A stretch of 64,000 nucleotides of DNA from W0P28-013 sp963658575 (GTDB lineage: Bacteria > Bacteroidota > Bacteroidia > Bacteroidales > Paludibacteraceae), in the NCBI GenBank assembly GCA_963658575.1, contig CAVKQB010000004.1, positions 18,805-82,804 on the forward strand, written 5' to 3'. Shown here one piece after another: positions 40,606 to 48,519 of the stretch; position 1 is the first letter of the stretch; the number at the start of each line of letters is the position of its first letter. Under the pieces are notes generated by a model. It saw only the letters and a list, made by a program, of their open reading frames with translations. It did not search any database and was not told the origin of the DNA. Position numbers and translations under genes: made by a program.

Positions 40606-41244
40606 CTATTTGTCGGAATGAAAGACAAACTGCCGGTTGCCCATAAGCACGATGTCGCCGTCGTGAAGCGCAGTCCGCGCGGCGGCGTGAATGAACGTGG
40701 TGTGTTGTGTGCTACGGTCTTGTATGTACCATGTGCCTTTTTCACACGTCAGTTCGGCCTGCGTTTGCGAGGTGATGGTCTGATTTTCGACATCCAAGTT
40801 GGCGCGGTTCAGCGTGTGCGCATCGCCCTTGAACGAGAGCGGCGCAGGGTCGGCCTCTTCCGACGATTGGCGGACGGGCGTGAGCGTACAGCGGCTTTGT
40901 GGCGTAACCTGCACCCACGGATTGATTGTGCCCGAATGGTTCGCCGCAGGCGTGCTGGGCTTTTCGGCTTTCACTGCTTTGCCGCATTGTGGGCACGACG
41001 AGGTTCCTGGGCGCAACGGATAGCCGCAGTCGGGGCATTTCTGCACCACGGCTTCCGATGCGGTAGGCTGTTGTTCTATGGGCTGTTGCCCGCCGAATAC
41101 CGCCGCTTCGTTGATGGTTTTGTTGAGTGGTGCCGCCTCCATGTGCGGACGATTGCCTTGTGCCGCTCCGCTAAGGGGAGCGTTGCACTTCTCGCAATGA
41201 GTGTTGGTGTTGGGGTTCTCCCAACCGCAATTGTTACAACGCAT
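40606..41244 (-). CDS. Double zinc-ribbon FHA protein
   Basis: A 212-residue cytoplasmic protein. The first zinc ribbon is C3, C6, C17, C20 ('CNNCGWENPNT', 'HCEKC'); the second is about 70-90 ('KCPDCGYPLRPG', 'SCPQCGKA'). The C-terminal FHA-like domain is about 118-210 ('FKGDAHTLNRAN', 'RSTQHTTFIHA', 'HDGDIVLMG'), with weaker phosphopeptide residues than the other FHA domains here. Double zinc ribbons of this kind are common adaptor modules in bacterial kinase/FHA loci. It is translated 2 nt ahead of the kinase-FHA gene. Confidence 0.87.
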   Translation of the reverse strand: MRCNNCGWENPNTNTHCEKCNAPLSGAAQGNRPHMEAAPLNKTINEAAVFGGQQPIEQQPTASEAVVQKCPDCGYPLRPGTSSCPQCGKAVKAEKPSTPAANHSGTINPWVQVTPQSRCTLTPVRQSSEEADPAPLSFKGDAHTLNRANLDVENQTITSQTQAELTCEKGTWYIQDRSTQHTTFIHAAARTALHDGDIVLMGNRQFVFHSDK

Positions 41245-41256
41245 AGTTAATCTGTT

Positions 41257-41658
41257 TTATTTAGGTTCGATATTGTACACAAACATAAAATCGCTATAAT
41301 CCACATATAACTGCTTCTGTCCGTCGCTTTGAGTGCGAAGGCGCATAGTGCAGCGCAGTCCATCGGCATCGATACATTTCAATGTTACCGTTTTACTGCC
41401 GTTGTTGTCGTACGATTCGTCAAGATAATCATAGATGTCGTACTCTTGTGTTTCGTTGCTATAGATATTGACTCGATCCGTATTTAGGTTGAATACTACC
41501 AAAATACTACAATCTTCCCAGTCCGTCCATTCCGACCAATAGCCATAATCGTCGAGAGTTCTAAAGGCAAGCGATGTCGCTTGCCACTTGTGCACCTCGG
41601 CCGACACCATCACCGACACGCAGAGTGCCACCACAAGAAGTATTGTCCTGTTTTTCAT
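41257..41658 (-). CDS. Small secreted protein, first gene of FHA/kinase operon
   Basis: A 133-residue protein with a clear signal peptide ('TILLVVALCVSVMVSA'). The mature part is about 112 residues, beta-rich and acidic, with many aromatic residues ('YGYWSEWTDWEDC') and two or three Cys. No family is recognised. It is 12 nt upstream of the zinc-ribbon FHA gene and begins the operon, so it may be a periplasmic ligand, sensor or substrate of the system (inference). Confidence 0.72.
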   Translation of the reverse strand: MKNRTILLVVALCVSVMVSAEVHKWQATSLAFRTLDDYGYWSEWTDWEDCSILVVFNLNTDRVNIYSNETQEYDIYDYLDESYDNNGSKTVTLKCIDADGLRCTMRLRTQSDGQKQLYVDYSDFMFVYNIEPK

Positions 41659-41951
41659 ATCACATAGTTTTTTAAGGTTTTGTCGTTCAATTGCCTACGC
41701 TCCCGCTCGCTTCACGGCACACGACACACCAAAAACGGATGAATTGAACATTCGTCCGAAAAAATGGCAGAAGACAGGGCAAACGCCCGATGTCTGTGCT
41801 ACAAAAGTGTGTGTATGTGTGCTACCGCAACCGGCGTAGGGGGGGGGCAATGTGTTGATAATCAGCGAATTACGCACATTTGTTGAGGGCGTGCCGAGCG
41901 GCACTCCTTGCATTGCACCATTATCGCCAACATTTGCATTCATCGGAATTG

Positions 41952-41982
41952 CAAATATAACACTTTTCCCGCAAATTGCAAA
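41952..41982 (-). promoter_or_regulatory. Probable promoter of the FHA/kinase operon
   Basis: On the minus strand: TTTG (41979-41982), a 19-nt spacer and TATATTTG (41952-41959). It would give a leader of about 285 nt before the first operon gene at 41658, with a small reading frame opening at 41943. No closer promoter is seen. Confidence 0.7.
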
Positions 41983-42134
41983 ACCGCTCCCCACAAACTT
42001 TTTCGACCGAAGCAACACATACCGGCATTTCTGCCATTTTTCGTACTGCCGAACTTCAATTCTACGACAAAAATAATGTCTTTGGGGCACTCGAAGCCTG
42101 TTTTTGGCAACGAATGTATGAAATACCCGTTTGG

Positions 42135-42200
42135 TTGTACGAAATGTGTGCGCGCCGCCCATTTCGTACAATCGCCCCGCTTGTCGAAGCGAGGCGATTG
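42135..42200. repeat. Two adjacent strong stem-loops, possible structured RNA or mobile palindrome
   Basis: TTGTACGAAATG (42135-42146) is exactly complementary to 42160-42171. CAATCGCC-C-CGCTT (42169-42182) pairs with AAGCG-A-GGCGATTG (42187-42200) across a GTCG loop, with a single mismatch. The two structures share CAA at their boundary. Confidence 0.65.
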
Positions 42201-42262
42201 TTGGTTTTGGTATCTGTCGCGCTGAAAAATTCCGAGCGCAATCCACATGACGAGGTGCAAAA

Positions 42263-42293
42263 AACGGCTTTCAAACACTGTTCGAAAGCCGTT
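42263..42293 (-). terminator. Terminator of the nqr operon
   Basis: AACGGCTTTC (42263-42272) pairs with GAAAGCCGTT (42284-42293). It starts 9 bases after the nqrF stop (minus strand) and has A/T runs on both sides. Confidence 0.85.
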
Positions 42294-42301
42294 CGTTTTT
42301 G

Positions 42302-43594
42302 TTATCCGCCGAAGTTGTCGAAGCGAATCATGTCGTCCTCTACGCCCAGCGAGTGGAGCAGGTCGAGCACGGTTTTGGCCATCATCGGAGGACCGCACAG
42401 GTAGTATTCCACATCTTCGGGGGCTTCGTGCTGCTTCAGGTAGGTGTCGCCCATCACAGGGGCAATGAAGCCTGGCGTGTATTTCACGCCCAGCGCGTCG
42501 GCCTTCGGGTCGGGACGGTCGAGTGCCAAGTGGAAGTGGAAGTTGGGATACTCTTTTTCCAGTTCGAGGAAATCGTCCATGAAGAACACCTCGTCGATGG
42601 CGCGGGCACCGTAGAAGTAGTGCATCTCGCGGTCGCGTGTGTGCAGCGTTTTGAGCATGTGCATAATCTGTGCGCGCAACGGAGCCATGCCGGCACCACC
42701 GCCTACCCAAATCATTTCGCGTTTGCTGTCGAACACGGGGTGGAAATCGCCGTAAGGACCCGACATCCGCACTTTGTCGCCCGGTTTGAGCGAGAAGATG
42801 TAGGTCGATGCGATACCGCACGGCACATCTTGGAACTCCGGCCCGTTCGGGCATTGGTCTTTCGGTTTGAATGGCGGCGTGGCAATGCGCACGGTCAGTG
42901 TGATGATATCGCCCTCGTCGGGATAGTTGGCCATGGAGTAGGCGCGAATGGTCGGTTCGGTGTTCACTTGGTGAAGTTTGAACAGACCGAATTTCTCCCA
43001 CGACGGGATATAAAGGTCGCCGATGAGCGAACGGTCGAAATCGTTGTAGTTGATGTCGTAGGTCGGGATTTTAATCTGCGCATACGAGCCAGGGATAAAG
43101 TCCATGTGTTCGCCTTTGGGTAGCGCCACTTTGAACTCTTTGATGAACGTGGCGACGTTTTTGTTGGAGATGACGGTGCATTCCCACTCTTTCACGCCGA
43201 GTACCGATTCGGGCACTTTGATGGCCATGTCGCTTTTCACCTTCACTTGGCAGCCCAAACGCCAGTGGTCTTTCACCTGTTTGCGCGAGAAGTGAACCGT
43301 TTCGGTGGGCAGAATCTCGCCGCCGCCTTCGAGTACTTGGCATTTACATTGTCCGCACGAGCCTTTGCCGCCGCACGCCGATGGCAGGAATACGCCTGCG
43401 TTGGCCAGCGAGCCCAGCAGCGAGCCGCCTACGGGCACTTCCACGTCTTTGTCGCCGTTCAGGTTGATTTTCACGTTGCCCGACGCCACCAAGTAGCGCT
43501 TGGCAATGAGCAGTACGACCACCAGCAAGATGATGACGCCCAAAAAGACGACGAGGCTGGTCAGTATTGCCGTTGAATTTATTTCGAGTAACAT
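42302..43594 (-). CDS. nqrF: Na+-NQR subunit F (NADH dehydrogenase subunit)
   Basis: A 430-residue NqrF. It has an N-terminal membrane helix (about 8-31), a [2Fe-2S] ferredoxin domain with C74, C80, C83 and C115, an FAD-binding domain ('IRAYSMANYPDEGD') and an NADH-binding domain ('MIWVGGGAGMAPLRAQI', 'YYLCGPPMM'). It takes electrons from NADH at the cytoplasmic face and passes them to the rest of the pump. It is the last gene of a six-gene operon in the standard A-F order. Confidence 0.97.
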   Translation of the reverse strand: MLLEINSTAILTSLVVFLGVIILLVVVLLIAKRYLVASGNVKINLNGDKDVEVPVGGSLLGSLANAGVFLPSACGGKGSCGQCKCQVLEGGGEILPTETVHFSRKQVKDHWRLGCQVKVKSDMAIKVPESVLGVKEWECTVISNKNVATFIKEFKVALPKGEHMDFIPGSYAQIKIPTYDINYNDFDRSLIGDLYIPSWEKFGLFKLHQVNTEPTIRAYSMANYPDEGDIITLTVRIATPPFKPKDQCPNGPEFQDVPCGIASTYIFSLKPGDKVRMSGPYGDFHPVFDSKREMIWVGGGAGMAPLRAQIMHMLKTLHTRDREMHYFYGARAIDEVFFMDDFLELEKEYPNFHFHLALDRPDPKADALGVKYTPGFIAPVMGDTYLKQHEAPEDVEYYLCGPPMMAKTVLDLLHSLGVEDDMIRFDNFGG

Positions 43595-43625
43595 AATCTA
43601 TCTCTGTTTTTTAGATTGACAACAA

Positions 43626-44270
43626 TTAAATTTTCAAGCCGCTGAAGCAAAGGAATGCCATGGCCATGAGTCCGACGGTGATGAACGTGATGCCCAATCC
43701 GCGCAACGGCGTTGGCACATCGTTGTATTCCATCTTCTCGCGTATGGCGGCCAAACCCACGATGGAGAGTGTCCAGCCCAAGCCCGAACCGATGGCGTAG
43801 GCCAGCACGTCCCACATGTTGGTCAAGGCTTTGGGGTCGGTTGGCTCCATGCCTACGCGCTGCTGCATGAACAGTGCGCAACCCATGATGGCGCAGTTCA
43901 CGGCGATAAGCGGCAGGAATATGCCAAGCGACGCATAGAGTGATGGCGAAAATTTTTCGACGACCATCTCGACCAATTGCGTGATGGCGGCAATGACGGC
44001 AATGAACAAGATGAAGCTCAGATAACTCAAATCGAGCGAAGCAAAACTTGCATTGAGCCAAGCCAGCGCGCCAGCACTCAACACATAGCGTTCGAGCAGG
44101 TAATTGACGGGCAACGTAACGAGCAGCACAAAGGTAACTGCCACGCCCAATCCGAGCGATGTTTTGACGTTTTTCGACACTGCAAGGTACGAACACATAC
44201 CAAGAAAGTAGGCGAAAATCATATTGTCCACAAAAATGGACCGTACAAAAAGACTTAAAGCGTGTTCCAT
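43626..44270 (-). CDS. nqrE: Na+-NQR subunit E
   Basis: A 214-residue integral membrane protein with six predicted helices and the family motif 'FVDNMIFAYFLGMCSYLAVS' at the start (one Cys of the pair that binds the membrane-embedded Fe centre between NqrD and NqrE), and 'NCAIMGCALF' (the second Cys). It is part of the Na+ channel/electron path. It lies 31 nt upstream of nqrF and 11 nt after nqrD. Confidence 0.97.
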   Translation of the reverse strand: MEHALSLFVRSIFVDNMIFAYFLGMCSYLAVSKNVKTSLGLGVAVTFVLLVTLPVNYLLERYVLSAGALAWLNASFASLDLSYLSFILFIAVIAAITQLVEMVVEKFSPSLYASLGIFLPLIAVNCAIMGCALFMQQRVGMEPTDPKALTNMWDVLAYAIGSGLGWTLSIVGLAAIREKMEYNDVPTPLRGLGITFITVGLMAMAFLCFSGLKI

Positions 44271-44281
44271 ATCTCAGTTCC

Positions 44282-44905
44282 TTATTTTTCTTGTAACTCT
44301 TTGTTTACGGAGCGATGCACCCAAATGACGCAGGCCACGAGTATCAATGCCATCGATGGCATCATCATCAGGCCGTTGTTCACATAGCCAGCCTCGTACC
44401 ATGCTTGTGGGATAATCTGGAAGCCAAACAGCGTGCCCGAGCCGAGCAGTTCGCGGAAAAAGGCCACAACTATCAGAATCATGGCATAGCCGATGCCGTT
44501 GCCGATGCCGTCGAGAAACGATTCCCACGGTTTGTTGCTCATAGCAAACGCTTCGAGCCGTCCCATCAGTATGCAGTTGGTGATGATGAGGCCGATATAG
44601 ACCGACAATTGCACGCTTACGTCGTACACGTAGGCTTTCAGAAATTCGCTCACCACAGTTACCAAGGCGGCCACTACCACCAGTTGCACGATGATACGCA
44701 CGCTGCTTGGTATGGTGTTGCGTATGAGCGAGATGACGATGTTCGACAGGGCGACGATAATCGTAACCGACAGCCCCATGACGATGGCCGGTTTCAGTTC
44801 TACCGTAACAGCCAACGCCGAACAGATGCCCAAAACTTGCACGGCTATCGGGTTGTTTTTGTTCAACGGGCCGAGCAGTGTATTCATCAATTTTTCGTTT
44901 TTCAT
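44282..44905 (-). CDS. nqrD: Na+-NQR subunit D
   Basis: A 207-residue membrane protein homologous to NqrE, with six predicted helices. Cys-containing half-channel motifs 'QVLGICSALAVTVELKPA' and 'TNCILMGRLEAFA' pair with those of NqrE. It starts 'LLGPLNKNNPIAVQVLGIC', typical of NqrD/RnfE. It sits between nqrC and nqrE in the operon. Confidence 0.97.
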   Translation of the reverse strand: MKNEKLMNTLLGPLNKNNPIAVQVLGICSALAVTVELKPAIVMGLSVTIIVALSNIVISLIRNTIPSSVRIIVQLVVVAALVTVVSEFLKAYVYDVSVQLSVYIGLIITNCILMGRLEAFAMSNKPWESFLDGIGNGIGYAMILIVVAFFRELLGSGTLFGFQIIPQAWYEAGYVNNGLMMMPSMALILVACVIWVHRSVNKELQEK

Positions 44906-44919
44906 AATTCTTCTCCTCC

Positions 44920-45759
44920 TTATTCTTCGTTAGCCGTGTCGTCGGTGGCGTTCAGAAATGCAGTGTAGGCTCCCATGCAGTTTTTCAGCATGGTCTCCAC
45001 GCCTTTCGATGTGATGGTGCCGCCCGAGAGCGCATCGACCTGTTCCTGATTTTCGGCTTTTTGGCCGGTTTTCATCACGGCTATCGACACAAACTGACCG
45101 TTGTTTTTGATGTGTTTGCCTTCGAATTGGCTTTGGAATTTTGGTGTGGCGATGTTAGCACCAAGTCCCGGTGTTTCGCCTGCGTGCGAGAAATAGACGC
45201 CATAAACCGTGTTCTTGTCGTCGTCCAAGGCGATGTAGCCCCAGATGGCTCCCCAAAGTCCTGCGCCGTTCATCGGAATGATGTATTTGGTGGCGCCAGC
45301 AACGTTGGCCACATAGAGCGGCAGTTGCCCTTCGGCGGCTTTCACGTCGAAGTCTTCGACGGGGTGGAGTTCTTTCACCACGTTTCCGTCGGCATCGAGC
45401 AGTTGGTAAGCCACGATGGTGTTGGCGTAGATTTCGTTGGCATCGCCTTGGGTCAGGTCGATGGCGGGAAGCGAACTCAGAATCTGCTTTTTGGTGTCGA
45501 GTTTCACGTTTTCGTTTTGGCGGCCTTTGAGCGCGCCCGATGTGATGGAGAGCAGCAGTGCCACGATGATTACAATCGCACTTGTGTAGGTGAGAATGTA
45601 GGCGTTGCTGTTTTTGTCGATGCCTTTTTTGGCAGGTTTGACTTCGTCCATCATTTCAAATTCCGAAGCGGGTGCGCCGCATGTCGGGCATTTTTCGGGA
45701 GCAGCGTCGCCCTCGTGTATGTAGCCGCACACTTTGCATCTGTATTTTTTTGTTGCCAT
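44920..45759 (-). CDS. nqrC: Na+-NQR subunit C with N-terminal rubredoxin-like domain
   Basis: A 279-residue protein. Residues 5-38 form a rubrerythrin-type rubredoxin domain (C8, C11, C24, C27: 'YRCKVCGYIHEGD', 'EKCPTCGAPASEFE'). A membrane helix follows (about 54-73), then the NqrC FMN-binding domain with the flavinylation motif 'DALSGGT' (covalent FMN expected on T248). Ordinary NqrC begins at the membrane helix, so the iron domain is an added cytoplasmic module of about 45 residues. It could feed or drain electrons at the pump. The fusion is read straight from one uninterrupted frame with one ATG. Confidence 0.93.
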   Translation of the reverse strand: MATKKYRCKVCGYIHEGDAAPEKCPTCGAPASEFEMMDEVKPAKKGIDKNSNAYILTYTSAIVIIVALLLSITSGALKGRQNENVKLDTKKQILSSLPAIDLTQGDANEIYANTIVAYQLLDADGNVVKELHPVEDFDVKAAEGQLPLYVANVAGATKYIIPMNGAGLWGAIWGYIALDDDKNTVYGVYFSHAGETPGLGANIATPKFQSQFEGKHIKNNGQFVSIAVMKTGQKAENQEQVDALSGGTITSKGVETMLKNCMGAYTAFLNATDDTANEE

Positions 45760-45774
45760 AGTTTGCTATCTCCT

Positions 45775-46980
45775 TTATTTATTTGGTGTTACACGTTTCA
45801 AACGTTTCTTGATGTTCGCTTGCACTACGCACCAGTCGATGAGGCAGCCAAACACGTTCATCAGCAGTATGGACAGCATCATGCCTTCGGGGTAGCCTGG
45901 GTTCAGCACACGAATGACGATGGCCATCATGCCTATCAGCAATCCGTAGATCCATTTGCCCGTTTCGGTGCGGGCGGCGGTTACAGGGTCGGTAGCCATG
46001 AACACTGCGCCGAAGGCGAAGCCGCCCAATACGAGGTGTTCGTACCAAGGCAGGTGAGCGATGGCGGTGTCGGGGCCCCACAGGTTGAATGCCAACGCCG
46101 TGAGTGCGCCGCCAGCGAATACCGATACGATGATTTTCCAACTGGCCACGCCTGTGCCAATGAGTATGGCTGCGCCGATGAGTATGGCCAATGTGGAGGT
46201 TTCGCCTACCGAGCCGGGGATCCAACCCATGAATGCGTCCCAAAATCCGATGGGATTGCCCATGATGTCGTGGAAGGCGGGTGTCGATGTGGTGGCGGTG
46301 CCTATCTGACCGAGCGGCGTCGCGCCCGAAAAGCCGTCGACGGCGTTGCCTGCGCCCCACCAAAAGGCGTCGCGCGTGCGCACCCAAACGGTGTCGCCGC
46401 TCATGGCCGTGGGATAGGCGAAAAACAGAAATGCGCGCGTTATCAAGGCCACGTTGAATATGTTGTAGCCCGTGCCGCCAAATACCTCTTTGGCAAAAAT
46501 AACGGCAAAGGCCGTGGCGATGGCCACCATCCACAGCGGCGTGTCAATCGGCACGATAAGCGGAATGAGGAAGCCCGTAACGAAGAAGCCTTCGGCCACC
46601 TCCTCCTTTTTGATTTGTGCTACAATCACCTCGATGCCCAAACCTACGATGTACGACACCAAAATGGTGGGCAGCAGTGCCAGCAGACCAAACGCAAATT
46701 GCGCCCAGAAGCCTGCCTCTACTCCGATGGCGAGAAAATGTTGGTAGCCCACGTTCCACATGCCGAACAGCATGGCCGGCAGCAACGCGATGACTACGGT
46801 GAACATCGTGCGTTTCGAATCGATGGCATCGTGAATCTGCACGCCCGTCTTGGCCGACGTCTCGTTCGGGACGCAGAAGAACGTCTCCATCGCGTCGAAC
46901 AGCGAGTGGAACGCAGACAGTTTTCCGCCCTTCGAAAAGGTCGGCGCCATCTTGTCAAGAGTTTTTTTGATGAAATTCAT
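45775..46980 (-). CDS. nqrB: Na+-NQR subunit B
   Basis: A 401-residue membrane protein with about ten helices. The flavinylation motif 'DGFSGAT' marks the Thr that carries covalent FMN; 'KEVFGGTGYNIFNVALITRAFLFFAYP' (split at N) is a conserved part of the quinone/riboflavin region. It is the main Na+-translocating subunit. It follows nqrA by 22 nt. The flavin transferase ApbE needed to attach FMN is not in this window. Confidence 0.97.
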   Translation of the reverse strand: MNFIKKTLDKMAPTFSKGGKLSAFHSLFDAMETFFCVPNETSAKTGVQIHDAIDSKRTMFTVVIALLPAMLFGMWNVGYQHFLAIGVEAGFWAQFAFGLLALLPTILVSYIVGLGIEVIVAQIKKEEVAEGFFVTGFLIPLIVPIDTPLWMVAIATAFAVIFAKEVFGGTGYNIFNVALITRAFLFFAYPTAMSGDTVWVRTRDAFWWGAGNAVDGFSGATPLGQIGTATTSTPAFHDIMGNPIGFWDAFMGWIPGSVGETSTLAILIGAAILIGTGVASWKIIVSVFAGGALTALAFNLWGPDTAIAHLPWYEHLVLGGFAFGAVFMATDPVTAARTETGKWIYGLLIGMMAIVIRVLNPGYPEGMMLSILLMNVFGCLIDWCVVQANIKKRLKRVTPNK

Positions 46981-47002
46981 ATCCTGTCAGAAATAAACGT
47001 TT

Positions 47003-48361
47003 TTACTCAAGTTCTTTTCTCATGTAGTCCAAGGCTTCGCGCACGATGCGTTGGATTTCAATCTTCGATGTGCAGACAAATTCGCACAAGGCCAGGTCTT
47101 CGGGAGCGATTTCGTAGGCTCCGAGTTGCTCCATCTTGTCGATGTTGCGGGCAATCATGGCTTTCACCAACTGCTCGGGCATGATGTCCATGGGCAACAC
47201 CTTCTCCATCTCGCCACTGACGATGAATGCGCGGCGGCCGCCCAGCAGACGTGCGTCGAAATCGAAGGTCTTTTTCGGGCAGATTTTTTGCAGCAATTTG
47301 GTCAGGTAGAGCGCATTGTTGCTGAATTTCGAAAGGCGCGGCATTATCCAGCCAAACGCTTCGTCGGCGTGGTCGCCCTCGGCGATGGCCGAAACTACGC
47401 CAGCAAATGGGCTCAATACGGTGCCTTCGTCGGCTTTCGTGCCAGTCAGAATGTTGCCGTTCACCACGCGCACGCTGACGCCGTGGCTCAGGTTGCAATT
47501 GACGATGGCGGCGATGCTCACGCCAGCATACGTGCGCACATACGCCGGTTCGATAATTTCGGGGCCAGCCACCGCTATGGTGCGCTCGAAATCTAGGTTG
47601 CTCGTCAGTGCAAAGTGGCCAAGCAGTGCCACGTCCTGCACGTTCATCGTCCATACGGTTTCGCCTTTGTTTATCGGATTCAGATGGTTGATTTGCACGC
47701 CTACGTTGCCTGCCGGATGTGCGCCCACAAATTCGGTAACTTCAACGCCTTTCATGGCGCGGAGGTCGGCCGTCGTTTCGGGCGAAACGGAGTAGTACAC
47801 CTTGCCGTCGGTCAGTTTTGCCAACACCGACAGACCGGCTTGCACGTCGGCAGCGCGGCCTTTCAGCACAAAGTTGTAGTCGGGCGCAAGCGGTGCCGAG
47901 TCGAATGCCGATACGAAAATGGCTTTCGGCGTTACTTCGGGGTTGATGGCCACGTCGTACGGACGTTGGCGCAGGAGCGCGCCGAAACCAGCGTTCAACA
48001 CAGCCGCCAACACTTGCTCGCGTGGCGCGTTCAGATCGATTTTGTCGCATGTTTCGCTACTCTGCAAACCATCGCGCTTGATGGCAACGTAGAGCAGTTT
48101 GCGTCTGTCGCCGCGCGCAACTTCGACCACCTGTCCGCTCACGGGAGCGACAATTTTGAGGTCGAGATGGCGTTTGTCGAACAGCAGCGTGGTGCCAACT
48201 TTCACGGCGTCGCCTTCTTTGACGGCTACTTTGGGCGTAAAGCCGAGATAGTCGTCGGGGACAACGGCCACAACATCGGGCTGCGTCATCGATACGATGC
48301 GGCATTCGGCGCGGCCTGCAATGGCGATGTCCAACCCTTTTTTCAGTTTGATTGTTTCCAT
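47003..48361 (-). CDS. nqrA: Na+-NQR subunit A
   Basis: A 452-residue soluble subunit with the biotinyl-like N-terminal fold ('LDIAIAGRAECRI', 'VKEGDAVKVGTTLLFDKRH') and the Rossmann-like RnfC/NqrA core ('GAHPAGNVGVQINHLNPIN', 'GPEIIEPAYVRTYAG'). It sits on the cytoplasmic face and is linked to quinone binding. It is the first gene of the operon. Confidence 0.97.
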   Translation of the reverse strand: METIKLKKGLDIAIAGRAECRIVSMTQPDVVAVVPDDYLGFTPKVAVKEGDAVKVGTTLLFDKRHLDLKIVAPVSGQVVEVARGDRRKLLYVAIKRDGLQSSETCDKIDLNAPREQVLAAVLNAGFGALLRQRPYDVAINPEVTPKAIFVSAFDSAPLAPDYNFVLKGRAADVQAGLSVLAKLTDGKVYYSVSPETTADLRAMKGVEVTEFVGAHPAGNVGVQINHLNPINKGETVWTMNVQDVALLGHFALTSNLDFERTIAVAGPEIIEPAYVRTYAGVSIAAIVNCNLSHGVSVRVVNGNILTGTKADEGTVLSPFAGVVSAIAEGDHADEAFGWIMPRLSKFSNNALYLTKLLQKICPKKTFDFDARLLGGRRAFIVSGEMEKVLPMDIMPEQLVKAMIARNIDKMEQLGAYEIAPEDLALCEFVCTSKIEIQRIVREALDYMRKELE

Positions 48362-48423
48362 CTATGAATTTTTTTAAGAAAATTGCGTAAAATAGGCAGT
48401 TTTTACCCGAAAATTTCGATTTG

Positions 48424-48455
48424 CAAAAATACTTTTTTTATTCGGTTTGTGCAAC
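48424..48455 (-). promoter_or_regulatory. Promoter of the nqr operon
   Basis: On the minus strand: GTTG (48452-48455), a 20-nt spacer and TATTTTTG (48424-48431), 62 nt before the nqrA ATG. The -33 box has one mismatch from TTTG. Confidence 0.72.
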
Positions 48456-48484
48456 GAATTTCCGATTTTGCTACATTTTTTTTG

Positions 48485-48492
48485 TAATTTTG
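48485..48492 (+). promoter_or_regulatory. -7 box TAATTTTG for dus-lgt
   Basis: TAATTTTG followed by CA is 27 nt before the GTG start of dus. No TTTG box at 19-21 nt is seen; the nqr promoter lies divergently 30 bases away. Confidence 0.65.
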
Positions 48493-48519
48493 CAACATCA
48501 ATCGCAAACGACGCGCACC

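Larger units (their letters stand above)
41659..42301. other. Long leader/intergenic region between nqrF end and FHA operon
   Basis: 643 bases. It holds a consensus promoter on the minus strand (41952-41982), a possible 82-residue leader reading frame (41943 to 41695, 'MNANVGDNGAMQGVPLG...') on the same strand with unusual composition, a run of nine G (41839-41847), two strong stem-loops side by side (42135-42171 and 42169-42200), and the nqrF terminator (42263-42293). I cannot show that the leader reading frame is translated. Confidence 0.6.

Noticed and set aside
31507..41658. Type VI secretion regulatory locus
   Set aside because: Kinase, phosphatase and FHA genes recall T6SS control, but no TssA-M, Hcp, VgrG or ClpV-like gene is present, and the membrane protease and FISUMP proteins do not belong to T6SS.
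41940..43001. 353-codon minus-strand frame running from inside nqrF into the gap
   Set aside because: Its first part is an alternative frame of nqrF (Arg/His-rich), and only the stretch after 42301 is outside a gene; no family or start signal supports it.
45061..47184. 707-codon open frame on the plus strand
   Set aside because: It lies opposite nqrC/nqrB/nqrA and has no recognisable motif.
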